Positions 1-7,101 of a DNA stretch of 20,640 nucleotides are shown piece after piece. The position numbers and the translations under genes are program-made. The stretch covers positions 1 to 20,640 of the forward strand of contig JAKEHZ010000318.1 of assembly GCA_022614735.1 (NCBI GenBank), given 5' to 3'. The stretch is from Acidobacteriota bacterium. Lineage in GTDB: Bacteria; Acidobacteriota; Blastocatellia; RBC074. Numbering within the stretch: the first letter of the stretch is position 1; each line of letters starts with the position of its first letter. Under the pieces are notes generated by a model, which was given only the letters and a program-made list of their open reading frames with translations, was not told where the DNA came from and made no database searches.

Positions 1-98
1 AGAGAGAAAACGGAACAAACGGAAATAACGGAACAAACGGAAATTTTCTAGGATTTTTCCGTTTGTTCCGTTATTTCCGTTTGTTCCGTTTTCCCTCT
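1..98. repeat. Hairpin element E1 (ACGGAACAA family), copy 1
   Basis: Arms 1-43 and 56-98 are inverted copies with one mismatch (position 5 against 94) around a 12-nt loop. Each arm holds two copies of an 18-bp unit, aacggaacaaacggaaat. The same family recurs at 10696-10793 and, as a single arm, at 20479-20516. It lies downstream of rplT, beyond that gene's terminator. The element may extend left of the window. There is no T-tract, so it does not look like an ordinary intrinsic terminator. Confidence 0.9.
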
Positions 99-130
99 TC
101 ATCTCTCTTGACTGAACACTCAGAATGAAA

Positions 131-184
131 ACGCAATAAACAAAGACCCAAGACCTCCGGTAACAAAACCGGGAGCCTTGGGTC
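131..184 (-). terminator. Rho-independent terminator of the thrS-infC-rpmI-rplT operon
   Basis: On the minus strand an outer stem GACCCAAG/CTTGGGTC (positions 177-184 with 145-152) continues into an inner CCGG/CCGG stem with two mismatches and an 8-nt loop. A T-rich tract, TTTGTTTATT, follows at 144-135. It begins about 27 nt after the rplT stop and is the most convincing intrinsic terminator in the window. Confidence 0.9.
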
Positions 185-210
185 GGCAATTATCGATTCG
201 GGAATCATGG

Positions 211-585
211 CTAAAGAGCGGCTTTGCCCGATTCCAATGCCTTCTTTGCCGAACCCACCAGTTCGGCAAAAGCCTGCGGTTGATTGACGGCCAGGTCGGC
301 AAGAATCTTCCGATCAAGGTTAATCCCGGCGACTTTGAGACCATGCATAAACTGACTGTAATTGAGCCCGTTCAACCTTGCCGCCGCTCCGATTCGAATG
401 ATCCAGAGGGAGCGGAAATCACGCTTTTTGACTTTCCGTCCAACATAAGCGAATTTCAGTCCTCGTTCGACAGATTCCTTCATCGAGCGGTAGAGCTTAC
501 TCTTCGTACCTCGATAACCTTTCGAAAGCTTCTCCAGTTTTTTGCGCTTATCCAGGCGCTTATTTCCACGTTTTACGCGAGGCAT
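211..585 (-). CDS. rplT: 50S ribosomal protein L20
   Basis: Large-subunit ribosomal protein L20, which binds 23S rRNA early in 50S assembly and in several bacteria represses its own operon. The 124-residue product starts MPRVKRGNK and has the very basic N-terminal helix followed by the globular part with RDFRSLWI and RIGAAARLNG, as expected for the family, at the usual length (about 115-125 aa). An in-frame GTG nine bases further upstream lies inside the Shine-Dalgarno AAGGAGG (600-594), so the ATG at 585, 8 nt after that site, is the start. It is the last gene of the thrS-infC-rpmI-rplT run and is followed by a strong terminator. Confidence 0.97.
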   Translation of the reverse strand: MPRVKRGNKRLDKRKKLEKLSKGYRGTKSKLYRSMKESVERGLKFAYVGRKVKKRDFRSLWIIRIGAAARLNGLNYSQFMHGLKVAGINLDRKILADLAVNQPQAFAELVGSAKKALESGKAAL

Positions 586-669
586 GTGCCCCACCTCCTT
601 AAAAGCAGCACAAACTTTCGTCTGCGCAGGATTAACTATTTATCAATTTATCAATGCCGCATCCCAGCA

Positions 670-873
670 TTACTTTCTACCGTAAGGCAACATCTCCTCC
701 ACACGCTTCTGATCCGCTTCGGAGACGAGCGTGTCGATGTCGAGCTGACGCTTACGCTTTGCTTTCTTCTTTGTCAGTATATGGCGCGCGTGCGAATGAC
801 CCCGTTTGATCTTTCCCGTTGCGGTCGTGCGGAATCGCTTCGCCGCGCCTTTATGTGTTTTCAATTTAGGCAT
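670..873 (-). CDS. rpmI: 50S ribosomal protein L35
   Basis: Small basic protein of the 50S subunit, 67 residues, the normal length. The start MPKLKTHKGAAKRF and the run RGHSHARHILTKK are diagnostic for L35. A GGAGG lies 4 nt before the ATG. It sits between infC (80-bp gap, mostly hairpin E2) and rplT (84-bp gap), the conserved infC-rpmI-rplT order. The 84-bp gap before rplT holds a short direct repeat (atttatca twice, near 639-655) and might contain the L20 operator. I could not fold it convincingly. Confidence 0.97.
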   Translation of the reverse strand: MPKLKTHKGAAKRFRTTATGKIKRGHSHARHILTKKKAKRKRQLDIDTLVSEADQKRVEEMLPYGRK

Positions 874-889
874 TATTCCTCCATTTATT

Positions 890-955
890 AGTTCGCAGTT
901 CGCAGTTCGCAGTTCGCAGTAAAACTAGAATGAAATTGACTGCGAACTGTGAACT
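890..955. repeat. Hairpin element E2 (AGTTCGC family) between infC and rpmI
   Basis: Four tandem copies of the 7-bp unit agttcgc (890-920) face an inverted partial arm at 939-955 that matches 904-920 with one mismatch. The loop is 18 nt. The right arm overlaps the infC stop codon (954-956) by two bases. The arms are unequal (31 against 17 nt), so this copy looks eroded or incomplete. Removing it would leave about 16 bp between infC and rpmI. Confidence 0.85.
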
Positions 956-1514
956 ATCTCTTCGGTGCAAAAACCACAGTGATCTGCATGCCTTCAAGCC
1001 GTGGACGGAATTCGATAATCCCGTTCTCCGCCAAGTCTTTTTCGAGTCTCTCGAGTAACTGTATTCCAAGCTCCTTGTGCGTGATCTCGCGCCCACGAAA
1101 ACGAACAGTAGCCTTCACCTTGTTCCCATCGGCCAGAATCTCCCTGGCATGCTTCATCTTAAAATTGTAGTCGTGCTCGTCGGTTGCCGGACGGAACTTG
1201 ATCTCTTTGACTTCGATCACTACCTGTTTCTTCTTGGCCTCGTGTGCTCGCTTCTTCTGCTCATACAGATACTTGCCGAAGTCAACGATCCGGCAGACCG
1301 GCGGAACGGCCTGGGGCGCGACTTCGACCAGGTCGTAGCCACGCTCACGCGCAATTTCGAGGGCCTTCTGCGGCGTCAAGATACCAAGCTGTTGTCCATC
1401 TTCGTCAATCACGCGCACTTCTTTCGCGCGGATACGCTCGTTGACCCTCACCTGGGGTCCCCGGTGATCTCTGCGCCCCCTGAAACCGCCCCCGCCTGAA
1501 TGACCGTTACTAAT
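954..1514 (-). CDS. infC: Translation initiation factor IF-3 (ATT start)
   Basis: IF-3 binds the 30S subunit, proofreads the start codon and prevents premature subunit joining. The product has the N-domain (RVNERIRAKEVRVID, ARERGYDLVEVAP, CRIVDFGKY), a basic linker (YEQKKRAHEAKKK) and the C-domain (KEIKFRP, RFRGREITH). The best start is ATT at 1514-1512, giving 186 aa. It lies 7 nt after an excellent AGGAGGT and gives the N-terminus MSNGHSGGGGFRGRRDHRGP, running into RVNERI. The first conventional start in frame is a GTG 21 codons later, which would cut off the RRDHRGP segment often seen in IF-3. AUU is the classic non-canonical start through which IF-3 represses its own synthesis. The thrS stop is 24 bp upstream, so the two are probably cotranscribed. 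Confidence 0.95.
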   Translation of the reverse strand: MSNGHSGGGGFRGRRDHRGPQVRVNERIRAKEVRVIDEDGQQLGILTPQKALEIARERGYDLVEVAPQAVPPVCRIVDFGKYLYEQKKRAHEAKKKQVVIEVKEIKFRPATDEHDYNFKMKHAREILADGNKVKATVRFRGREITHKELGIQLLERLEKDLAENGIIEFRPRLEGMQITVVFAPKR

Positions 1515-1538
1515 AAATTCACCTCCTAAGGTTTGTAG

Positions 1539-3497
1539 TTATGTCGCCAATGCGCGCGTGCGCACCAACTCGCTCAAACGCGCGCTGAAATCCGCAACCG
1601 GCACTGCGCCCGTGTCACCCCTGACGCGGTCACGCACTGCAACAGTATTTCCTTCGGCCTCGCGCTCGCCAATCACGAGCATGAATGGAATTTTCTTGAG
1701 TTGTGCATCATGAATCTTCTTACCAATTTTTTCGCTGCGCAAATCGGTTTGAACACGATGACCAACTGCCCGCAATTCGCGCTCGACAGCTACAGCCCTC
1801 TCGTTGAATCGATCCGAAATCGGCAGCACGATCGCCTGCACAGGCGCGAGCCACGGCGGGAACGCGCCTGCAAAATGCTCAATCAAAATGCCGAAGAAAC
1901 GCTCAAACGAACCCAGTATTGCGCGGTGCACCATAATCGGGCGATGCGGCTTGTTGTCCGAGCCGATATATTCGATCTCGAACCGCTCCGGCAGATTGAA
2001 ATCCACCTGAATCGTCGATAGTTGCCACGTGCGCTTGATCGCGTCAACTACCTTGAAATCGATCTTAGGCCCGTAAAATGCTGCCTCATCCTCCATCCGT
2101 TGATAGTGCAAACCGCGTTCGTTGAGCGCTTCAGCCAACGCGTTTTCGGCCATCTCCCAAACCTCATCCGATCCCAGATATTTCGAATGGTCGGTCGGAT
2201 GTTGCACTGACAGCTCGGTCTTGTACTCAAATCCGAAAGCTCTGAAGATGAAATCAACCAGGTCAAGGCATCCGAAGATCTCGGCCTTCAACTGCTCCGG
2301 AGTGCAAAAGATATGAGCGTCATCCTGGGTAAACCCGCGGGCGCGCATCAATCCGTGCGCAACGCCGGAACGCTCATAACGATAGACCGTGCCATACTCG
2401 GCAAAGCGTTGCGGCAGATCGCGGTACGATCGCTGGCGCGATTGGTAGACCTGGATGTGAAACGGGCAATTCATCGGCTTAAGCCGATACTGAACCTGCT
2501 CGTTCTCGAGATCCTTCATCTCCGGATAGAGCACATCCCGATAGTGCAGGAGGTGGCCGGAGATGTGGAACAGCTCCGATTGCGTGATGTGCGGCGTGTT
2601 GACGAAACCGTAGCCTCGCCTGTATAGCTCGCCGTCAAGGAACTGCTCAATGACCTTGCGGATCAACGCGCCGTTCGGATGCCACAAAACCAGGCCGGGG
2701 CCGATTGGATCGCTGAAACTGAATAGATCGAGCTCCGGACCGAGCTTACGATGGTCTCGCCGTTCGGCCTCTTCCTTTTGCTTAACCCACGCATCCAGCT
2801 CTTCCTGCGTAAAGAATGAAGTGCCGTAGATACGCTGCATCTGCGCGCGTGATTCGTCACCCTTCCAATGCGCGCCCGCAATCGAGAGCAGCTTAATCGC
2901 CTTAATCTTTCCGGTCGACGGGATATGCGGACCGAGACAGAAATCTACGAACGGCGTGCCTTCGATCGTGTAGCAGCTGACAGTATCGCCGCCCTTCTCT
3001 TCGATCAATTCGCATTTGAGCGGCTCACCCATCTCGGCGAATTTCTTCTCGGCCTCGGATTTCGACATCTCGCAGCGCCTGTATTCCAAGTTGCGCTTGA
3101 CAAGATCCTTCATCCGCTTCTCTATCTTCGGCAGGTCTTCCGGTGTGAAGCGGCCACCATCATCACGCTGAAAGTCGTAATAGAAGCCGCCTTTCGGATC
3201 GTCGAGCAAAGCAGGCCCGATGCCGAGCTTTGTGCCCGGAAACAGGTCGAGAACTGCCGCAGCCAACAGGTGTGCGGTCGAGTGGCGATAAATTTCGAGC
3301 GCTTCCCCCGATTCGGGGGTAATCGGCTCGACTCGCTCGCCCTCCCGGACCTGATAACTCAAATCAACAGGGTCTTCCTGCTTGACGCCATTACGGAATA
3401 ACCGTGCGGCAAGTGCTCTTTTCGCACTCTCACGGTCTTGTTGTTTCAGTAAATCGAGCGCCGATAACTCCGATGATTCTTTTGATTTTTCACTCAC
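1539..3497 (-). CDS. thrS: Threonine--tRNA ligase
   Basis: Class II aminoacyl-tRNA synthetase that charges tRNA-Thr in the cytosol. From the GTG at 3497 the product is 652 aa (E. coli 642). In order: a short N-terminal TGS-like piece; the editing domain with HxxxH (H72, H76) and the CLGPH ligands (about 187-191); the catalytic core with MNCPFH (zinc Cys near 344), the motif 2 stretch RYERSGVAHG and DDAHIF (zinc His near 395); MVHRAILGSFERFFGILIEH; and a C-terminal anticodon-binding domain. The frame stays open to a TTG at 3581, but those extra codons are translated from a tandem-repeat hairpin (3550-3586), so GTG 3497 is preferred although its ribosome binding site is weak. The first strand of TGS (LPDGS-type) is not visible, so the domain looks shortened. 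It heads the thrS-infC-rpmI-rplT operon. Confidence 0.93.
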   Translation of the reverse strand: MSEKSKESSELSALDLLKQQDRESAKRALAARLFRNGVKQEDPVDLSYQVREGERVEPITPESGEALEIYRHSTAHLLAAAVLDLFPGTKLGIGPALLDDPKGGFYYDFQRDDGGRFTPEDLPKIEKRMKDLVKRNLEYRRCEMSKSEAEKKFAEMGEPLKCELIEEKGGDTVSCYTIEGTPFVDFCLGPHIPSTGKIKAIKLLSIAGAHWKGDESRAQMQRIYGTSFFTQEELDAWVKQKEEAERRDHRKLGPELDLFSFSDPIGPGLVLWHPNGALIRKVIEQFLDGELYRRGYGFVNTPHITQSELFHISGHLLHYRDVLYPEMKDLENEQVQYRLKPMNCPFHIQVYQSRQRSYRDLPQRFAEYGTVYRYERSGVAHGLMRARGFTQDDAHIFCTPEQLKAEIFGCLDLVDFIFRAFGFEYKTELSVQHPTDHSKYLGSDEVWEMAENALAEALNERGLHYQRMEDEAAFYGPKIDFKVVDAIKRTWQLSTIQVDFNLPERFEIEYIGSDNKPHRPIMVHRAILGSFERFFGILIEHFAGAFPPWLAPVQAIVLPISDRFNERAVAVERELRAVGHRVQTDLRSEKIGKKIHDAQLKKIPFMLVIGEREAEGNTVAVRDRVRGDTGAVPVADFSARLSELVRTRALAT

Positions 3498-3842
3498 TGC
3501 TGTCTCACAAACTCTAAAGCTGACAGCCTCTGAAGCTGCAGCTCGAAACTTGAGATTCAAGAAATCGATCTCAAATCTCAAATCTCATCTCCCCAGCTTT
3601 CCGGTGTGGACAGTCCCAAAAGCTTCCCGCATGGATAAACGCTTCAGGTAAGGTCCTACGCCAGCGGTTGTCGAGCAGAGCGCTGCGATGTTCGCGTCGG
3701 GCAACGCATCGTCCATCGCAGCTATTTAGTTCGATTAAATCTAAATCGTCTCTGCATATATCTGACAACTCTTCCGGAGCTGACGTTGAACTCACGGGCA
3801 AAAATAAAATTTGAAGCCCGGCAAGTATTAACTAAATAATAA
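3498..3842 (-). promoter_or_regulatory. thrS leader region with stem-loop and repeat E3
   Basis: This 345-bp gap between tRNA-Val and thrS contains no convincing gene. On the minus strand it holds a stable stem-loop at 3682-3722: GCTGCGATG pairs with CATCGCAGC, with a second GCGT/ACGC helix inside. A weak sigma70-like pair lies upstream (TTGTCA at 3768-3763, 17 bp, TTTAGA at 3745-3740). A longer-range AGCTTT/AAAGCT pairing lies downstream near 3595-3625. No T-box core sequence is seen. The 3' part contains repeat E3. A structured mRNA leader controlling thrS is plausible but unproven. Confidence 0.4.
3550..3589. repeat. Small repeat-hairpin E3 (TCTCAAA family) at the thrS 5' end
   Basis: A 7-bp tandem (tctcaaa, about 2.5 copies, 3570-3586) faces a short inverted copy, ttgagatt (3550-3557). 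It follows the plan of the other hairpins at smaller scale. The upstream in-frame TTG of thrS at 3581 lies within it, which argues against that start. Confidence 0.55.
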
Positions 3843-3914
<72 letters not shown>

Positions 3915-3936
3915 ATATCACTTCCAGGAGACAGAA

Positions 3937-3965
3937 AAATTAACAAACGATTTGCGACGCGTCAA
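3937..3965 (-). promoter_or_regulatory. Probable sigma70-type promoter of tRNA-Val
   Basis: On the minus strand TTGACG (3965-3960) and TAATTT (3942-3937) are separated by exactly 17 bp. The -10 box ends 22 nt before the first tRNA base, a normal distance for a tRNA precursor leader. The call rests on consensus match and position only. Confidence 0.5.
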
Positions 3966-4017
3966 GCGACTGCAGGAATTCACCAAATTATTAGCAGTAC
4001 TGATTGTTTCGCACTCT

Positions 4018-5451
4018 CTATTTCATCCCCGTCACAAACTGCGTCCACGCCCCTGTCTTCATATCCCGCAGCAACCCACGCATCCATTCATATTCTTTAT
4101 GTTGTTTGAGGAAGTCCTCTGCGATGAAATCAGGAGCGCAGGGATGCCCATAGGCAGCCTGCATCTGCATCTTCTCCGCCATCTGCCCATCCATTACCTT
4201 TGCCTGCACCGTGCCGCCAGGGAAATACTTGGGCCAATCCCATTCGGGTACGCCTCTCGGTGAAATTTCTACGGCGCCGCAGAGCGATCGTTCATTTGCT
4301 CCCTCTTTCTTTACGAAAGCGTCAAAGCTATCTGTTTCGAACTTCTTCGCGGCTTCGATATCGATCTCCCCTTTGTACTGAGTCATTAACTGTTCCCAAC
4401 GCGTGCGACGCGCGTTCGGTGAACTCGCCTTATTATTCACGTCGAAAGTCGTCTCTGTTTTGAGGAGCTTTTCATCGACTGGAAAGTTCGATCCGAAAAA
4501 ATAACCGTCTTTCGTCCGTCGCACGCTGGACTGCTTCAGCCCCAATTCAAACAAAGCAATCTCACCGGTCTTGTTATCGCCAACAAGCCAGTCGTTCGCA
4601 TAACCACCGTTGTTGCCCTCAAGCATGATCCGGACATAATCATCAATCGAATTACTGTATTGCAGCGCTTTGCGCGCCCGCTCAAACTCCGGTTTTCCGC
4701 TGGGATCGAAGCCGAAAAAGCTTGTAATTGTCGTTTCAGTAACCATAATTCCGTTCGAATTCACGCCGAAATCGTCCATACTTGCGATCACGCCAGGCAA
4801 CCCGTCCATCAAAATCCGATGGCCCTCCTTCGGCTTGATATCGAAGATGATGTTCCAGCGCGAACCGATAACATAATCCGTCCAGGCATTGTGTCCCATC
4901 ACGATGCGGCGGTCTTTTGTCCAGCCCCCCGTTGCAATAAACGCGCTGCAATTGCCAGGCGCCTTAGTGGAAGCCTGCTGGCCCTTCGCCTTATCGAGCA
5001 TTGGTACATAATAATATGCCAGCTCGATGAAGCCATTCATCGCTACGATATCGTAACGATCGAGCTTCACTCCCTTTGCATTTGCTCCGGCGACTATCCC
5101 ATCTATTTCATCCTGGTACTCCTTATCCATCTTCGGCCAGAGCATTTGTTCTGATGCGTTACGATAAAAGTTCCAATCGCGTTTCGATTGATGCTGGAGG
5201 AAAGGCTTCATGACGCGCAGCAGATCATTGATCTCTTCAGCAAGCAAATAACCGTGTTGATAGCCAAGCTTCTCCGGCGATCCTTCGATGTGCACGTAAA
5301 TCCATCCGTTACGTTCAAAACGGTTGCTGCCCTGCTGCTTGCTATCATTTTCTATCGTGAGGTGAAAATTGCCAGAGCCTTTTTCGCAACTTGACAAACC
5401 GATAATACATAACCCGGCTATAACTAAAATCAAGCACAATTTTCGTTTCAT
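4018..5451 (-). CDS. Lipoprotein-type C45/phospholipase B-like Ntn hydrolase
   Basis: Probably an exported N-terminal-nucleophile amidase or acyl-hydrolase. From the ATG at 5451 (CTGGAGG seven bases before it) the product is 477 aa, starting with a lysine-rich, hydrophobic signal peptide and a lipobox ending LSSC (Cys22), so a membrane-anchored lipoprotein is expected. An upstream in-frame start would add eight residues before the signal peptide and is less likely. GYQHGYLLAEEI (about 63-74) resembles the conserved N-terminal region of the C45/AAT family. The proposed nucleophile is Cys168 in GNCSAF, followed by MGHNAWTDY (about 185-193), the pattern of autoprocessed C45 or phospholipase B-like enzymes. 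Substrate unknown. It follows the APC permease in the same direction, with hairpin E4 filling the gap. Confidence 0.75.
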   Translation of the reverse strand: MKRKLCLILVIAGLCIIGLSSCEKGSGNFHLTIENDSKQQGSNRFERNGWIYVHIEGSPEKLGYQHGYLLAEEINDLLRVMKPFLQHQSKRDWNFYRNASEQMLWPKMDKEYQDEIDGIVAGANAKGVKLDRYDIVAMNGFIELAYYYVPMLDKAKGQQASTKAPGNCSAFIATGGWTKDRRIVMGHNAWTDYVIGSRWNIIFDIKPKEGHRILMDGLPGVIASMDDFGVNSNGIMVTETTITSFFGFDPSGKPEFERARKALQYSNSIDDYVRIMLEGNNGGYANDWLVGDNKTGEIALFELGLKQSSVRRTKDGYFFGSNFPVDEKLLKTETTFDVNNKASSPNARRTRWEQLMTQYKGEIDIEAAKKFETDSFDAFVKKEGANERSLCGAVEISPRGVPEWDWPKYFPGGTVQAKVMDGQMAEKMQMQAAYGHPCAPDFIAEDFLKQHKEYEWMRGLLRDMKTGAWTQFVTGMK

Positions 5452-5481
5452 GGACGCCTCCAGTATTAGATTCAATGCGTT

Positions 5482-5608
5482 TTCCGGATAATAGTTTCAA
5501 CACAAAGGGTCAAAGGGTCAAAGGGTCAAAGGTGTGGATAAAGGCTTGGTTACTTCCTCTTTGACCCTTTGACCCTTTGACCCTTTGTGTTGAAACTATT
5601 ATCCGGAA
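5482..5608. repeat. Hairpin element E4 (CAAAGGGT family), perfect 50-bp arms
   Basis: Arms 5482-5531 and 5559-5608 are perfect inverted copies of 50 bp with a 27-nt loop. The inner part of each arm is a tandem of the 8-bp unit caaagggt (three full copies). The outer part is the non-tandem tccggataatagtttcaaca. The right arm overlaps the stop and last two codons of the APC permease gene (stop at 5601-5599). Without the element about 30 bp would remain before the lipoprotein ATG. A related copy begins at 20520. Confidence 0.95.
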
Positions 5609-7044
5609 GATGAAACTTGCCAAATTTTCGCGCGCCAGTAAATCAACCCGCCAATCAGAACGAAGCCCGCTGCGCCTCCGATTACCTTTATTCTGAAAAG
5701 CCATGGGGTAGTGCTGGCCGCGGGTGGGATTGTGGCAACAATCATCGCAAATAAAGTAATTGCCAACCCGCTCAAAGCTATTATCCAGGCTCCCGGCATA
5801 CCTCCGGGCGCGAGCACTACATCTTCGTCCGCTTCGCCACTCCGGCGATGTATGAGAAAAACGATGAACAGGTAGATATAAGGGATGAAGTAGATCAAAA
5901 TTTGAGTGTCGAGCAAAATCAGATAGACCTCTTCAACGTTTGTGCCTCTCCCCATAACGGAGAGCAAGAGGAAAATTGTTGCGAGTGTTGCCTGCACGAG
6001 AATCGCTACATATGGTGTACGCCATTTAGGATGCACGCGACCGAAGCCTTTCGGGAAGTAACGATCCAGACCAATGACGAATGCCACGCGCGCAGGACCG
6101 ATCAGCCATGCGCCTACGCCACCGATGTTACCCACTGTATAGAGCGCAGCGCACAACGGCGCGAGCCACCACAGATGTTCAGACACTCTCAGCGCGCCGT
6201 TTGAGATGGCTTGCAGAAAACCCGAGACGATATTGATATCCTGATTGGGCACCAACCACAAAACTGCGCCTGTACCGAGAATGTATGCGATTGCGATCAG
6301 CGGCGCGGAGATGAAGATCGAACGCGGCAAATTGCGACGTGGATTTTCCACCTCATCTCCCATAGTCGAAGCGAGTTCCAGCCCGGCAAAGGCAAAGGCA
6401 ATGGAAGCGAGCAGATTCAAAGCCGGCAGGTTCGAAAAATCAGGTTTGATCGTTTCATTGTTGATTGGAGTCGAGGGCTCGCCCGTCACTAAACCAATGA
6501 GACCCAATACAATGATGATAATTCCTGGAATGTAAGTCCCGATGCCACCGGCGTTCTGCAACCATTTACCAGTGCCGAGACCGACGACATTGATGATTGC
6601 AGCGAGCCACAAAGCGATCAATGTAACAGGCAAAACGTAGCTCCATTTGTCGCTCAAGCCGGTTTCTCCACGCCCGATGATGTAGGTTGCAATCACTGCC
6701 GATGAGATGAGCAGGTTTGGATAGTAGAGAACGTTGTTGATCCAGTAACACCAACCACACAGGAAGCCGTGCCCTTCCCCCAGCGCGCGTTTTGTCCAGA
6801 AGTAAATGCCGCCTTCCTTCGGGAAGCGAGATGACAACTCGATTACTACCAGGCCTTGCGGCACAAAGAATAAGAGCGCCGCAATAACCCACAGGATGAG
6901 CGAGCTCGGCCCGAACTTCGCAGATGTGGCGAGATGCCGCAAACCGAGGACGGCAACGAGATTGAATAGGACCAGATCGCGCAATTTGAGTGCGCGGACG
7001 AGTTGTGTGGTTTGTGTGTTTTCCTGGATCATAGGTTTTGTCAC
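5599..7044 (-). CDS. APC-superfamily amino acid permease
   Basis: Integral membrane transporter of the amino acid-polyamine-organocation superfamily, likely moving an amino acid or amine by proton- or solute-coupled exchange. The 481-aa product has about 12 hydrophobic segments. The first resembles APC TM1 (LVLFNLVAVLGLRHLAT). FPKEGGIYFWTKRALGEG matches the cytoplasmic loop after TM2, and FAFAGLELASTMGDEVENPR is the hallmark TM6-loop region. Substrate cannot be read from sequence, although the closest feel is the YfnA/glutamate-GABA antiporter-like branch. The start is either GTG 7044 or ATG 7032 (GGTG nine bases before); neither ribosome binding site is strong. The last codons lie inside repeat E4, and the C-terminal WQVSSSG-stop is duplicated at 20520-20543. 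Confidence 0.88.
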   Translation of the reverse strand: MTKPMIQENTQTTQLVRALKLRDLVLFNLVAVLGLRHLATSAKFGPSSLILWVIAALLFFVPQGLVVIELSSRFPKEGGIYFWTKRALGEGHGFLCGWCYWINNVLYYPNLLISSAVIATYIIGRGETGLSDKWSYVLPVTLIALWLAAIINVVGLGTGKWLQNAGGIGTYIPGIIIIVLGLIGLVTGEPSTPINNETIKPDFSNLPALNLLASIAFAFAGLELASTMGDEVENPRRNLPRSIFISAPLIAIAYILGTGAVLWLVPNQDINIVSGFLQAISNGALRVSEHLWWLAPLCAALYTVGNIGGVGAWLIGPARVAFVIGLDRYFPKGFGRVHPKWRTPYVAILVQATLATIFLLLSVMGRGTNVEEVYLILLDTQILIYFIPYIYLFIVFLIHRRSGEADEDVVLAPGGMPGAWIIALSGLAITLFAMIVATIPPAASTTPWLFRIKVIGGAAGFVLIGGLIYWRAKIWQVSSSG

Positions 7045-7073
7045 CGAATCGAAGGTTGTTCAGAGCCGCTGTG

Positions 7074-7101
7074 AATCTACGCCAGCTGCTGGTGAAGTCA
7101 A
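7074..7101 (-). promoter_or_regulatory. Possible promoter for the APC permease
   Basis: On the minus strand TTGACT (7101-7096) and TAGATT (7079-7074) are 16 bp apart. They overlap the end of the vWA gene and lie about 30 bp before the permease start. Suggestive only. The permease could equally be read through from the vWA gene, whose stop is only 53 bp away. Confidence 0.3.

Noticed and set aside
178..891. Long plus-strand ORF (237 codons) across rplT and rpmI
   Set aside because: It is antisense to two unmistakable ribosomal protein genes, has no ribosome binding site and no recognisable protein pattern.
3571..3801. 76-codon minus-strand ORF in the thrS leader
   Set aside because: It begins with TTG without a ribosome binding site, runs through the stem-loop and ends in repeat E3; no run of Thr codons for attenuation.
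3595..3842. T-box riboswitch before thrS
   Set aside because: No AGGGTGGNACCGCG-type core, no specifier loop and no terminator; the hairpin present is of another kind.
5482..5608. Hairpins as plain rho-independent terminators
   Set aside because: The stems are far longer than usual and lack a T-tract on either strand, unlike the true terminator at 131-184.
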